The notes beneath the pieces are model-generated. The model made no database searches. It saw nothing but the letters and a program-made list of their open reading frames with translations, and was not told the DNA's origin. The position numbers and the translations under genes were made by a program. Of a stretch of DNA of 64,000 nt, positions 44,889 to 57,889 are shown one piece after another; position 1 is the stretch's first letter, and each line of letters opens with the position of its first letter. Origin of the DNA: Acestrorhynchus altus (Eukaryota; Chordata; Actinopteri; Characiformes; Acestrorhynchidae); assembly GCA_034509495.1 (NCBI GenBank), contig CM067509.1, forward strand, positions 4,243,538-4,307,537, in the 5' to 3' direction.

Positions 44889-45165
44889 GTGTGAGAGAGC
44901 ACTTTCTTGTCTTTTTTAGCATTTCCCAGCATTTTAAAGTCACATTTTTTGTTCTTTTAATATTCAGACACTTTTAAAACACTAATATTTTGAGTTCTCA
45001 GAAAGGTTTAGGCAGCTGTCTTGTTCACACGACAGGTTGTACTGGTGTGTAAGTGGGTTATACTGGTAGATTGTGTTGGTTTCACACTGTAAACACTAAG
45101 CGAACAGTTTAACACTTGATGCCTGATTGATTCTACACATATTTTATAGTTTTATTACAAACTCT

Positions 45166-46150
45166 TGAGCTGCCCTGTCGGCCTCCAGTTGTAACCATTA
45201 AGTTAAGTTGGCTGTAGCTCATATCGGAAGGCAGAACTGTTAACACGGGCTTGATAATTGCGTTACTTTGTGGGTAAGAGGTGTGTATTTAGCAGCTGAA
45301 ATGGTCATTTTTGAGCTGGACACTGTAAATGGACGGTGGTATTAGCTTAATATCATTGATAGTGAAGGTACTTGGCCTGTCGAATGACTGCAAAAGTCAC
45401 TGACCCTTATGGTTTTGAGGCAACCAGCAAGTAGATATCAGCCTTTCTCCTGTTTTGAATGTGTCTCGCTTTGAGGTTGTGGCGTAACATTGTAGAAATA
45501 TGACAAACAGCATTTTATAAGGCACCTTGCAACAATTAGACTCGTATTTCATCGGAAAAAAAAAAAGTGCTGTTTGGAAGCATTTCCAACATTCCCAGCT
45601 TTCCCAGGGAGAGCGTGTCACAATTTGAGCCTCGGAAGGAGTGTGTTACAGCCTCAGTGTTTTCAACATGACGTTGAATGAAGCTCTTCGGCGACTCTTT
45701 CATGTTTGACCCCAATTCGTTATTAAACGACGCATATTGATCACATAAAAATCAATGGAGGCCGTCCGTGGAGCCCTAAATGTGAGTAGCTTCGGGCAGG
45801 ATTTATGGCACAGGATTAAATCAATGGTCTGAAAGAGTGTAACTATTTTCAAACGAGGGCGTCTGTCTGTGTGTGTTTGTGTGCGAGTGTATTGGGGTAG
45901 GATGGGGGGGTCGAGGGAGGGCATTGCAGGCTACAGTAATCAGTAACGTATCAGTAATGTGCTTGTTTTGGGGCCGTTACCGTGGCCTGCTGTTATGACC
46001 ACACTTGACAAACACGCTGCTCGTGAATTGGGGATGGAAGCACTCACAGTCTTCACACTCACAGTACCTCACCACGTACCATGTCTCCTGCGTTACGCTG
46101 TAAGTTCAGCTCCTGACCCCTCCCTGGACAGTCCGGCCCGGCTGAGTCTT
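45166..46150. other. intron sequence, nothing recognised
   Basis: Unique-looking intron. No exon, repeat or strong motif cluster is supported. Confidence 0.4.
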
Positions 46151-46345
46151 TGAGACGAGCATATCTCGCACGCCCTGACATCACTGTTTTCTTTTCGTTT
46201 TCTCCCTTATTAGTAGTATTTCTCTCTCAGCTGATTAGTCTGCACTTAATAAGCCGTGGCTGAAGATTGTGTTTGGCCTATCAAAGAGCAGTAACGTGTT
46301 TTGACAGGGGGAGATTAAGAAGAGAAAGAGTGACGCTGAGAGCGG
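46151..46345. promoter_or_regulatory. candidate intronic enhancer-like island
   Basis: Repeat-free segment with CAGCTGATTAGTC and GCACTTAATAAG (E-box plus homeodomain-type) and CTATCAAAGAG (TCF/LEF site). Motif content only. Confidence 0.2.
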
Positions 46346-46746
46346 CGCACAGGAGGGGTGCGATAGGTTGTCTTCACCACCACCAACACTACCACAGTTG
46401 TTGTGTTCTTTTAAAAAGGAAACCCTCGGACCGAGGGACTGTGGTGTGTTTCTAAGAGCCTTGAGGGTTTAGTGATGCTGTATGAGGGGCATTTGTACAT
46501 AAGTAAATTCATTAGCATGGCTTGTAAGTGTGCTACCCCTGCAACGATTTAGACACACTCAATTCGGGGACTTTTATTTTGTATTTAATTATATTTAATG
46601 AACTCCCTTCTGATCTGTCGAGCTACTGGGCTTTTATCTTTCTTTCTATCTGTTTATGAACGACGGACCTGTAGCTCCAGTATGACACGGAGTACAGCCA
46701 AAGCAAGTTGTTCTGTTTGTGACGTTTTAAGATGAAATTAGACGTA

Positions 46747-46770
46747 AAAATAAATAAATAAATAAATAAA
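46747..46770. repeat. (AAAT)6 microsatellite
   Basis: Short AAAT run followed by CAA repeats. Confidence 0.9.
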
Positions 46771-47139
46771 ACAACAACAAAGCAAACAAACTTATTACCT
46801 ACTGGTCCCAGACTTGTCTCGCCTCCGTCTCTGGCCACGCCTCATGGTTTCCATAGCCCAATGGGAGGTCACATCAGGCCCTGCGTGTAACCTGATCCTC
46901 CAACGCATACCCCCCCCAACCCCACCACAAGCACATCATATCCAGCTGTGAGGGGCCAGTTGACCAAACTGTCAGGAACATAAAGGATAGACTGGCCAGG
47001 TTTTACAAGTCAGGATACAAATTCCGATTTGCCACCATTTAAGGTCCCGAGCAAGATACTGACCTCCGAGGTGGATGTTTCAGACCGTCCTGCTGTTTTT
47101 AAGTTAACGAAACTTTTCCCTCTCTTTTTCTCCATGGGA

Positions 47140-47500
47140 ATGCATTTCACACTCTATTTCTTGGGGCGAAAATAAGGATGTGTGTTTATGATGGAACGTT
47201 GTCCCCGCAATTCTTTAATTCCTCCTCCCCCAAAATCAAGTCACACTGTGCGGATTAAATCACTTGTCCTCCTGAAAAGAAACAGTGTGTGATATTTGAT
47301 TAGAGACCGTTTCAAAGAGGCTAGCAGGTCCGCCAAGACAAAGAGCTAAGACAATGGCCTGTCATCTGGGCATCTCATTGGCATGCTCTTATAATCAGCG
47401 GTACCAGGGAGCCCAGTGTACCGTCCTTTACACAACTAGGCCATTGTCACAGCAGCTGCAGGAGACACCTTTCACTCGTTTCTTTGACTGATTCTTTCAG
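47140..47500. promoter_or_regulatory. candidate intronic enhancer-like island
   Basis: Unique sequence with SOX-type sites (GACAATGG, CCATTGTC) near both ends, a CAGCAGCTGC E-box, homeodomain-type sites (GGATTAAATC, TTTGATTAGAG) and a TGGCATGCTCTTATAATC block. Density and arrangement resemble conserved elements of developmental regulators, which surround ZEB2 in other vertebrates. Conservation not testable here. Confidence 0.3.
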
Positions 47501-47617
47501 ACGGGCTGCTTGTTTTCTCTGAAGAGGAGAAAGAAAAAAAAACAACATTTATTTTGTCGTTCTGTTTCAGTTATGATTTATTCACACTTTTCAGACATTT
47601 TTACTCAGTCAAATTAG

Positions 47618-47619
<2 letters not shown>

Positions 47620-47660
<41 letters not shown>
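47620..47660. repeat. (CA)20 microsatellite
   Basis: Perfect CA run followed by a TGCAGG interruption and more CA. Confidence 0.95.
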
Positions 47661-47662
<2 letters not shown>

Positions 47663-47969
47663 CAGGCACACACATGCACACACTCCGCCACCAGTACCAT
47701 CACCACTTCTGCTCCCAACTGCACTGACCTGAATGCCTTTCATATCTTCTCTGCCATGTTTTAGCCACCCTCCCTTCTCTCTTTTCTACCCCCCCCCCCT
47801 CGCAGCCTCGCTGCCTCCTCCACCACACACCCCCTCAGTAAACACCCCCGAGGGCAGAACAAAGAAAAGGAGCTCCTCTCCTCCTTCTTAATCACAATTC
47901 AGCCCTTTCACCGCTGCTAGGCCACTCTCTCGCTTTCAGCATCCCAAAGCCAGAGATGAAAAGAGCGCT

Positions 47970-48040
47970 AGAGAGAGAGAGAGAGAAAAGAGAAAGGGAG
48001 AGGGAGAGAGAGGGAGAGAGAGAGAGAGAGAGAGTGAGAG
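47970..48040. repeat. (GA)n/(GGGA)n purine tract
   Basis: About 70 bases of purine-only sequence on the + strand, able to form triplex DNA. Confidence 0.9.
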
Positions 48041-48254
48041 CGAAGAGGTAGAAATTATGCCTGGCAAAGAGAGGAGCGAGCGGTGGAGAGGTAGAGAGTG
48101 ACATAACTTTGGTGTCTCTCAGCGATTGTTAAACTTCCCTTGGTTACGCAGCCCACAATAGACCATCAGTCTTTCAGGCCGAGGGACTCGGCCCTTTACT
48201 AATGGCACAGACAGTGGTACTGAGTGCTGTTCCGGAAGCACGGCAGCTGAATAA

Positions 48255-48255
48255 C

Positions 48256-48323
<68 letters not shown>

Positions 48324-48340
48324 GGATAGATAGACAGATA
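48255..48340. repeat. (GATA)n microsatellite
   Basis: About 16 perfect GATA units followed by GATG and GACA variants. Each unit contains a GATA core. Confidence 0.95.
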
Positions 48341-51300
48341 TATTGCTTTATGGATCTCAAAAGAAATTTCACCCTTGTCAGACACTGTTCAGAGCCCACC
48401 TCACGATTGCTACCACAGGAGTCAAGATGTTTTCTAGGTCCACTTTGTGAGGTCTGAGACTTGAACGACTCACTCAGATGTGCTTGATCGATTCAGCTGG
48501 ACATGCATTTTGTTTCCCGAGCCGGTTGCGAAGAACGTGAGCTCGAGGCTGGATCAGCAGCCTCTTTGGAAACTGTTGCATGCCTCAGGGTCTGATGACC
48601 TGTAGCCATTTTCAGACAGATGTCACTCTCAAGTTCTTCCCTGACGTTCTGTCGGGCCCCGGTCTTTTTTAACAGGGAAGACAAAATACTCCGTCAGGGG
48701 CCAAAAGCCTGCGCCTTTCCGCTGACGGACGAGACGTGTCCTATTGTGCGGTCTTTTCACTCGCCTTTCCCCCTGCACCTCAATAGGTCAGGGATCACAA
48801 ATGCAAATCTACAGGCCTACGGAGAAAGAGAGACACAGAGAGGGAGAGAGAGAAAGGGGAGGATGCAGGAGCACTCAAATGCACCATGTGATATGAATTC
48901 CTAATTTTATCTGTTTTGCCCCCTCCTCCGTTCAACTTTTTCTTTTTTTTTCTTTTTTTTTTTCTGTTGTTGGTAAGAAAAGGAGATTATCTGTACACCT
49001 TCATTCAAATCCCCCTCCTTTTTCAGCTGGGCCAAGCTGTGCAGGATTTAGGCCGATTTACTTCAGCAAACACCTATGGACAACTGGGGAGGGGACAGGG
49101 CTCTGCTTGGAAAGAGGGAGCCCTTTGTTTGCCGGGGTGCAGGAGGCCTAAAGCTTCACCGGGCGGCTGCATTATCGCATTAAGCTGCATGCTGGTGGCC
49201 TAGGGAGCTTGGTTAAAGCTAAAGCAGCCGGCTATCTACCAAAGACAAGGGGACATACATTAGCACAAGAGATGCGCCTCCTTTTACACCCCCAGACTTG
49301 GTCCCTGGCCTTAGAGATTAGCGCGCTCGGAGGTAGAGGCTCAGAGATGTGGGTAACACCATGATGTAAAAATCCCAGAGCATCTCGGCCCTCAGTGGAA
49401 TATCTGCCGAGAAATTGGTTGGTCTTCTCCGCACTTTGTGGCAGGAAGCAGTCTGACCATGGGATGTAGTGGTATTTTTTTTTATTTTTATTCCAAGTTA
49501 AGCTACATTAAGCCCATCCCCCGTTCTTCCCCCCCCCCCCCCCTAGAGTTAGTGTGCAGAGAGAGAGAGAGCTTTATCCTCCCCTGTCCTCGTAACATCT
49601 GTCACTGCTAAGAGGGACAGGAGAATGCCACCCGAGGCTCCGTTAGTCCTGTGTCACTTGTGACTAACCAGAATGGGTAATTTACAGTAGTGAGTCTGTT
49701 CTCCCCTCTGTTCTCTTGCCCTCCTACTCCTTTCTAGATGATACAGCTGCAAATGCCAGAGCGTTTGTTTCTGTGTAGACAAAGGCCACTCCTGTGTTGG
49801 GTGTGAGCGCCTAAACACCTACACTCCTCGTCCCAATCGAGGCAGCGTGTACCGTTCCTGCAGTTTGAGGGGCACGCTTTGCCACTTATCTGCTGTTTGG
49901 GAAGAGGTGGTCGGTTGTTGATGTTGTGTGCGTGTGGTTCAAGGTGACTGACAGGGGTTTGTTGTACGTTTTTTTCCCCCTACACCACCCCCCCCCCCAT
50001 CACCCTTGTAACCATGTGCACATTTTCTTCATGAGTGAGTACAGAGTAGTGCCGTGACATTTTGTGGCGCCGCACCGCCGTTAGCCTAAACAGTGAGGAT
50101 TTACCAAGGTCAATAATGAGGTATGTCACTGCAGGCTGCAGAAACAACAGCCCCGGTGATAATGAATAGGAATAAGGTTCAGTGCAACTGTCAAGGCTTG
50201 GGGGAGGGGGTATATAACTTGCCGAAAAAAAAAGAAAACACGCTCTCAACATGGAACACACATGCAGGGAATAATGTAGAAGATTTTGGACAGTTTCAAT
50301 ACTTTTCCGTCTCACTTTGTCAGTGGAGGAGGCTCGTAGCTGTCAGAAGTATAGTTGATACAGAATTCATTTAGCTCAGCCAAACCAAACCACACACACA
50401 CACACACACACACCCATCCGTGCACACTCACATGGATATGTCCCGTTTGATTAGCGGAACACCTCCGGCAAGGTCGCCGCCACATGGAACAATCAATAAC
50501 GGATCGGTGGATTAAGGTGTCATGACATCTGCGGGTCCAGACCTCTCATGTATGGGTGAGTGCCTCTTAAAGCCAGCTCTGTTGACAGACCTCCCTGTCT
50601 AGTGCCAGATCTATATCACGGCCCGAAAGAGACTGCCCATAAGTCTGCTCCTGACTTCCAGTCACCTGGATCCACAGCTTCCCCTCACATTGCTACACAT
50701 GCAAGCAGATAGAGGCCTGCGATAGCAATGGTTAAGTAATTGGAATAGATTGCTTGCAGAGATTAAGTTGAGTGTAATGGGCTCTTTCATCCCGAGACAT
50801 TGAGTAACAGGCACAGTGCAGAGCTTTGACTCGACGTGCTTGCCTGTACTGCAAAGGCCAATAGCGGTAACATCTGGTGTGTTCAAAATTATTTATTATT
50901 TCAGTAATTTCTTTACAGAACAGGACTGACACTTTTGACTTGTATGAATGTATGTTTCCTAGTGCACACTGAATGTACTCCAGATTGGGGTCTTGGGGAT
51001 TTGAAAGAAATGGGCCAGGATCTTCCAGTATGTGGCTATAAGAGGACAGGCATTATGCACCATTGCCCTTCCAGGCGCTGTCACAAGCAAATGTCAGTCA
51101 GGCACCTCAGGTAATGAGTGGGGTCGAGGCGTTAGTCATGGTGACAGCATTCCTCCTTGCCCTCCACATGGCAGACAGACAGACTGTCTGTGTCTCCTGC
51201 CGTGGAAGAAAAAGTGTCTGCCTTTCTCTGCAAGCATCCTTGATTTGGTGGCAAGCTCCGGTTTCGACTTCTTCCATTCCATCATCGTTGCTTTGGTCTC

Positions 51301-52318
51301 AACAGTTCGCCCGACAGCCCACCAGCAGGGCTCTTGGTTCCAGAGATTACAGGGCACTTTTTTCTGGCTGCAGGTCTAGCAATTAAAGTAATGAGGAGGC
51401 TCTCTGCTCACGGAAGCCAGGGCCTGAGCGTAGTGCTGACTCGCTGCCTTCCGAGTCGATAACTCCTGGCCCACAACCCCAGGCAAGGCATGCCTGCTCC
51501 TTATCAGGGAGGATGTCCTGTGCTTTACATTCCTGAGCTAAATGATCCCCTTCCTTAGTGGAAGCGTTACCACTCAGGAGGATTGGATCTGACGGCCACG
51601 TCAAAGCAGTCCCTGGTAGCTCCCTGCAAGAGGAAAGTGTGCACTGCCTTTCTTCAAGCTTGTGTGAAGCCTCACGTTCACTGCTGCGATTAACCTGAGC
51701 TGAAACTGAGAGCCGTGCTTTTTGAAAACAACATCAAGGCAGGTTAGATGGGACTTTGAGTTTGCCTGGCATGGTGTTTGCCTGGCATGGTGTCTGCCTC
51801 AACTGGCTTTGTTTGGTTCAAGACATGTGTGGATGTCAACCGAGGCTCTGGTAGTACTGATCAGGCTGTTCTAAAGAACTCAGAGAGGCAATAATGGAGT
51901 GGAAAAGAGCGGCCTCACTAAGGTGTAATCTTATTTTGACGTCCAAGAGCAGCTTAAACCCCTGAGGGCAACCTTCTGCCCCAAGAAAATCACGTAAGGG
52001 CTTAATTGTGTTCCAACTGGTATGCAAGCAGTGCGGTGCAATAGCCATGTGTGCCATGGATCCAGATGGCACATCTGAAACTACCTTTTCAGGCTGGCAA
52101 AATCACAGGTCTTAATGCCATCAGCTTTTCAAGTTTTACAATGGGCCAGGCCTCGTTATTACCGCTGGCGGCCTCTTCGGCGAGACTGCCATAAAGAAAG
52201 TGTTCCTCAGCAATTAAACCTAATGAAATATTCATGTGTGGCACCTTCCTCAGCCATCCCAGCAAATGAGCAAGCCACACTTAATGTGTCCCCCACCCAT
52301 ACAAGCAGATCCCCCCCC

Positions 52319-52320
<2 letters not shown>
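48341..52320. other. intron sequence with scattered homopolymers
   Basis: Pyrimidine-rich T run (48937-48963), poly-C run (49530-49543), poly-C (49987-49997), CA tract (50392-50413). 48.9-49.7 kb and 50.9-52.2 kb read as unique, balanced intron. Frames of 111-115 codons at 49980-50315 minus and 51032-51386 plus are not recognisable proteins. A direct duplication GCCTGGCATGGTGT stands at about 51766 and 51780. Confidence 0.35.

Positions 52321-52402
<82 letters not shown>
52321..52402. repeat. (CA)41 microsatellite
   Basis: Perfect CA run of 82 bases. Confidence 0.98.
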
Positions 52403-52403
<1 letters not shown>

Positions 52404-52988
52404 CCTTATTATGGTCCTAGTCTGGCATGTCTGCAATTAGTACTATCTTCCAGTGGTGACTAGGAAGACTGAGTGGTGAGGGGAGGAGAAAGGAGGGTAG
52501 AGGGTGGAGTGGGTATTAGGGATGAGGAAGGGCTGAAGGTGTCTTACAGCAAAACTGACAAGATGGGGTAGAATCAAGCAGACACAATTAAGAGTAGGCC
52601 TTGCTTTTGGATTCCACCCACTTCTGATTCACGGAATCCTTGTTATGTAAAATTCGTACAAAGTCACACATTGATTTTATTACTATACTGACTTGGAAAT
52701 TTGGAATTAAATAACAATTGTGATGTATGCCGGGCTGTGTTGGGATTCGAGAGGATTCTGTATTATGTGCAGGTGCATGTGCATTCAAGGGGTATCATTC
52801 AGTTTTAATCTGCGCTTCACAGGGGCATTAAGTGCTAATCACTTTTTTGGCCTTCAGTGTGAATGGGAGTTGTGTTGTAATGGAGATGCCTCATGTCATA
52901 TTATGCCAGAAGTGGTGAAAAGGAGAGAGGGAAACCCGTCTCTAATTGTAACTTTATCTGAAAAGAACACAACTGTCCACCCACTTGC

Positions 52989-53138
<150 letters not shown>

Positions 53139-53229
53139 ATGAATAAGATTCATGTCCAGCAGAGTAATAATGCAGTAATACAAGAGCAAGCACACACTGG
53201 ATGACTGGTGTCTTGCATTGTTATATACA

Positions 53230-53730
53230 GACATTTAACTACCTGAGATCTGCACTTTGCAGGTAGTTGCATGCTGTTTTCTATTCTTCATAACTCAGGA
53301 TTAGAGTAACCTACACATACGATCCACATATCCTAACAAACTTCAAGACCATAACTATTATAAACAACTTTCAGTCAGTAATCAAGCTTAGAAAGCAGCT
53401 ATAAATCAATCACTTCCAACTGAAAGCATCTCCATTTAAATGCCAAAAGGAGCTTCCAGTGCATGTTTACTGCTCTGTCCACGAACAGAGAGAGGGGACA
53501 GGCTGATGACATCACTGACCCACAAATAGGGCTACAGAGGAAAATACCAAAGGAGGGGTTGTTGCTCTCTTTCTTTGCTCCGACAATGTTTATATTTCAG
53601 AATAAAAGTCTGGAGAAGGAATAATACTGATACATAAATAACAAATATAATAAAGGACATTCACGTTGTTCTTTTAATTTTATTTAGACTGCTATCAAGC
53701 ATTTTGGATATTTATTATTATAAATATCCT
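53230..53730 (-). repeat. dispersed repeat DR1, copy 7 (reverse, inside zeb2 intron)
   Basis: TACCTGAGATCTGCACTTTG, GTAGTTGCATGCTGTTTTCT, CAGGATTAGAGTAACCTACA, AGGAGCTTCCAGTGCATGTT, TACTGCTCTGTCCACGAAC, GGCTGATGACATCACTGACC and GGGCTACAGAGGAAAATACC follow the reverse order of the family. The segment between the GTCCACG core and the GAGAGAGGGG box is shortened. Confidence 0.7.
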
Positions 53731-56700
53731 TGTCAATCCAATGATTATGCATAATGCAGAAAAAGTCTTTTAAAGTTCTAAAGGTTAACTATCAAGTTAT
53801 TAATGCATTATTGCACTAAATCTCAATTCATGTAGTGCCATCATCAGTTGGTAGGCTCCCTATATAGGTAAAGTCTACAAAGAGTAACTAAACCACCAGC
53901 CAGTTAATCTAACCCAAGACTTTGCCTATTTCCACATCAACCTGTGGAAGCCTTTGTCACTTTATGAGGTTTTCACTCTGCCAGCGACCCCCTTGCATCT
54001 CAATGAGGTGTTCTCCTGCACTACCCCCCCACCATTCTCCCCCTTGTTCCCACGCATCGCGGTCCTATCAGTGCACCAGAGCACCTTTCCCCAGGCTCAC
54101 TGAGAAGTCTCGTGCATCCTTGCACCGGCCGAGTCTGCCGCCGTGTTTACTGTGGGATTAAGGGGCAAGCGGGGTGCTGGTGTGGGGGGTTGAGCCGTGG
54201 GAGGCTTCAGGGGCAGCTGAGGGAGCGAGGTAGCCATGGGAAGGGCCCCCCAAAGGCATGGAATGCCAGTGAGGTCAGCAGGGGTTGGAGCGGGGGGGAC
54301 CAGAGGAGCTCTCCAGGGATGGAGCAGGTGCTTTTGTGCAGGCCGTCAGGCATCAAAGACGTGACGGGGCTGAAAAGGTTAGTGCTGGCGCTGCAAAGCG
54401 AGTCCCCCTGTTTTATTTTTTTTTTCTCCTGGCTCCATGGCTAGGCGAGTGGGTGCAGGGGAGAGGGTGGTGCCTGGCTCCCATGCTCTGGTGCTCAGAG
54501 GTCACTTTTTGTACCTGAATGGGCTCCAAAGGAAGAGGGGTCCATGGCTGAGAGTAACGTTTTTACCGTCGTCATGGCGCGACTGAGGGACTTTCTGCAA
54601 TATCCAGAGAGACGTTCCACATACTTAGTGTCCGGGCCTTTTTAAAGACACCTATGTGAAATAAGAGCTCAGAATTAGAAGCATTATGGAAAAATTCATA
54701 CACACAGTAAAGTTCACCAGGTTGAGAATCTGGGTCATAATCTGGGTTCAGCATTTAGAAGTGAACGCTACGTTCTTATTCTTTTGTTTACTTGCTTATA
54801 ATTGTTGCTTTTCTTTTCACCAAGAACTTCAAAGGAGAAGAAATTTGCAATAAAATCGTACAAGTCCTGCAATCATTTTTCTCCTGTTTCAGGGCCTGTC
54901 AATGCTTTTACAAGTGATTAGGTCAGAAAGCCCAGCCAGGCATAAAGGTAAAGCTTGCACAGCCTAGCGACAAATTTTTGTGCCTCACTTTGCACTTGAC
55001 ATCCTAGCTTTGCCCAATCAGTGCACCTCATGTCTTTTTTCCCCCTCGTTCAGGATGGGTAGAGCAAGAGGAGGAGGAGTTAAGAGAGGGGGGAAGTTGT
55101 GGGGTGTGTGTGTGGGGGGGGAGTGTGGGGTGGTTTAGTTGTTGCAGGTTGCGTCATGGGACCCGCGGTGTCCCCTTTTGTGCAGCACGTCAAATGTGGT
55201 TAACATGCGGCCATTTATCTGCAAAGCCCCCTGGGTGTACAATGGCCTGGGTGTGTGTGTATATGCAGAGGGGGAGGAAATGGTGGAACGGTGGGCTTAG
55301 CATCGAAGCGTTCCCATTCTCTTTCTCTGCCACTGTCACCCCCCTCCAGCCCTCCACCCTCCCCTCATTTCTCCTCTTGGCTGCACACAACCCTTTCCGT
55401 CATTGTTTCGTTCTTTTTTATTCCCTCCCCCAGGGGGTGCCGGGTCAGGCGGCATCTGACAAGGTGCTTCAGAATGTCGTGGGCTCCCGCGAGACGGATT
55501 GTTCCTTGCAAACGTAGCGCGACCCGAACGGCCCCGCAATAGCCAGGGTGCGAAAAAATAAGGTGTGCTGTAATTCCTCCCCACCTCCCTAACGACTAAC
55601 ATCCTGACAGTTGTTGAAACTTAAGCCCATTAGATGATACAGTTGTAAACAGATTGTCCAGCACAGTGCAGCAGGTTGAGAGAATGATCTGTTGTGCCCA
55701 CATTTGTCACTTAGTTTGTTTTTGTCGGACTTAAGCCTCTATTTCACAAGTGCCTTGCAAAATGGAGCTGGCATGCATGCATTTCACAGGTAACGGGATT
55801 ACTCCGGACCAGTGATCGACTCATTTGCCAAAGGGAGAAGTTGAAGTCACTACAAAGGGAGCCAGGTCTAAAATTTGTGCAAACTTTATTACCTCATGCC
55901 AGATACAACTAAGAATTTTAGCCCTCTCTTTTCTATCACATCCCCACCCCCCAACCCGCACCCCACCACCCACTCGCACATCTTTGGTGCCGCTCACGAA
56001 TGGAGCAGATGCAGCAAAGGTCACGGGCAGTCTATTGATACAAGGAGCTGCAGGAGGAGAGGCGGCTGAATTGTAATCAGCCATTATGGTGGGAATACAT
56101 GCAGTGGTATATCACTTGTCGTTTCCAGCCATGCAAGATTGATGACGGAGATTACCTAAAGTTCTTATGTAACGCCACATACTTAGGACCATGTCTTCGC
56201 CTTGCCTTGTCTTGTAAATTTTGTCTCCACCAAGATGATGGAGTTAGACCTTAAAATCTGAAGGTACATTCGATATAGCTGGTTCATCTTCAAAACCTCC
56301 CCAGGCATTCTTGTTGTCTACGTTGTTTTCAGCACAAAATGGGCAGCTGCTGTCTCGGGAGGCCAAACAGCGCTGGGAAACCACAGAAAGGCGCTGCCAT
56401 TTTCCTTTTTCCATGCTCTCCCTAAAATATACGCTGCAGTGCGCCCCAGCATTTTTGCAGAGATTGTGCTCCAAACTCCAGCATGCTGGCTCGCTTCAAG
56501 CTTTCCACCCTGTGTCATGTAAGGGCAGCTTGATGTGTGAAGGAACAGACCAATGATCTCTCATTCCAACTAATTCAAGGAAGAGTAGTTTACACTATGT
56601 GTGCCAAAAAAAGCTGTTGGCCTGAAAAGTTCCAGCAACCTCCCCGCTGACCATGAATGTTATCTGTGAATTTGTCCTCATGAGCTATTTATTCCCATTG

Positions 56701-57288
56701 GGTTGTTGCTGCTACCCCGTTTTTTTTGTTGTTGTTTTTCAGCGCAGTTTCTTTTCTTTCAGTCAACGACTAAACGCACTGTCAACAGCATGTTGGCGTC
56801 ACGTAAACAGTTCCAAACAAGCACGTCTCGAACTCATTTCCCATGACTCGAGGGGGAAAGCTTTTGACAGGAGGTCCTTAGTGTGATATAGAACACGGGT
56901 CCTCACCAAAAACTACAAAAATGGAAAGGATTGAAATCCGTTTTACAATTCCATCAAAACTATTTTGGGGTTTGGTGACCGGTCTTGCTCACAGGCAAGT
57001 CGCAGCATGTACAAAAGATTTCACACAGGTTCCCGAAGTTCATATGAACTCTTGAGAAAATACTGCTCCCTCACGTTCTGGTGCTCTGTGGATCCGAAAC
57101 GAGACAACACCTCTTGACGCATAGCCATCTGTAAACAATTAAGGATGAGTTTGCTTACAGCCCGTTCCTTTTAATTAGAGGCCAGGCCTAGTGCCCACCC
57201 TTTTCCAGAGGTTATGTGATAACTGCACCTTACTGCGAAGGATGAAAAGGTCTGCTGACGTCCTCCTTGAAACACTCTGGGAGCAGGA
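53731..57288. other. intron sequence, nothing recognised
   Basis: 53.9-54.5 kb and 55.0-55.6 kb are G- and C-rich and open in several frames, the longest 137 codons (55104-55517), with no family resemblance and no ATG context of note. The unique part 56.1-57.2 kb could hold conserved elements. Confidence 0.35.
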
Positions 57289-57311
57289 GAAGGAGGAGGA
57301 GGAGGAGGAGG
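57289..57311. repeat. (GGA)n trinucleotide run
   Basis: About seven GGA units. Confidence 0.85.
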
Positions 57312-57889
57312 CTCAACTGCAGGCGGCCCAGAGAGAGCAAGGCCTAAAATAGGCACTCGCTGACACGAGCCATTACTGCGCACAGGGGAACTTCCTACTG
57401 CATTGATTTGAGCTCAGCCACCAGAAAACTGAACCTACAGGTGAACAGGATCAGAATTCGGAGACACGTTTCCGGCTGGGATTTGTTGTAGCAAGGTTAG
57501 GCATACTGTGACGTAGGTTCCTCACTTTGGGTTCGTGTGTAGAGATGGGTGTGTCCTTGTTTATGAGAGCCATCGCTGATTCACACGGAAGACCCGCTCT
57601 GTTTGGGCACGGTGACAGCAGGCCAAGCAAGTCAACAAACAAGTCGCAGGAGGGTTGGACTGGGGTGGCGCACAATTCGGAGGTTACCCCCAAAAGTCCT
57701 CCAGGGCACCACGTCTGAGCAGTTCACCTGAAAGTAATGCCCCCGGCAGACATTCGGGAGCACTAATGAGTGCACAAGGTTAGCGTGGGAAAGAAGACGG
57801 CCTGGCAGAAATAGGTGACCCAGTAGGCCGGCTGGGGGTCATACCTCTTGTCTAAGAGGGCCTTTTGTTTGCACGTCTCAGACAGAGGA

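Larger units (their letters stand above)
43645..45165. repeat. nested tandem duplication in the zeb2 intron (four units)
   Basis: Four units follow one another, beginning at about 43645, 44188, 44507 and 44857. Each starts with a long GT tract. The block CATTT(T/C)ACAGCCTTT then leads into AAAGTCA.ACGTCTGTT, a CTCAGGA step, TACTGGTGT minisatellite units and a GGTAGATTGTGTTGG or similar end. Units 1 and 3 also share an AACTGTAAAGTTAA block and the tail AAACAGACTAATA. Units 2 and 4 share the GGTTTAGGCAGCTGTC step. That pattern suggests duplication of a two-unit block after the first duplication. The last unit decays into unique sequence. Confidence 0.75.

Noticed and set aside
43840..45070. Evenly spaced short repeats that might suggest a CRISPR-like array
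   Set aside because: Units are head-to-tail without unique spacers, and the DNA is vertebrate; it is a minisatellite inside a segmental duplication.
55104..55517. 137-codon open frame in G/C-rich intron
   Set aside because: Overlaps other frames of similar length on both strands, typical of GC-rich non-coding DNA, and resembles no protein family.
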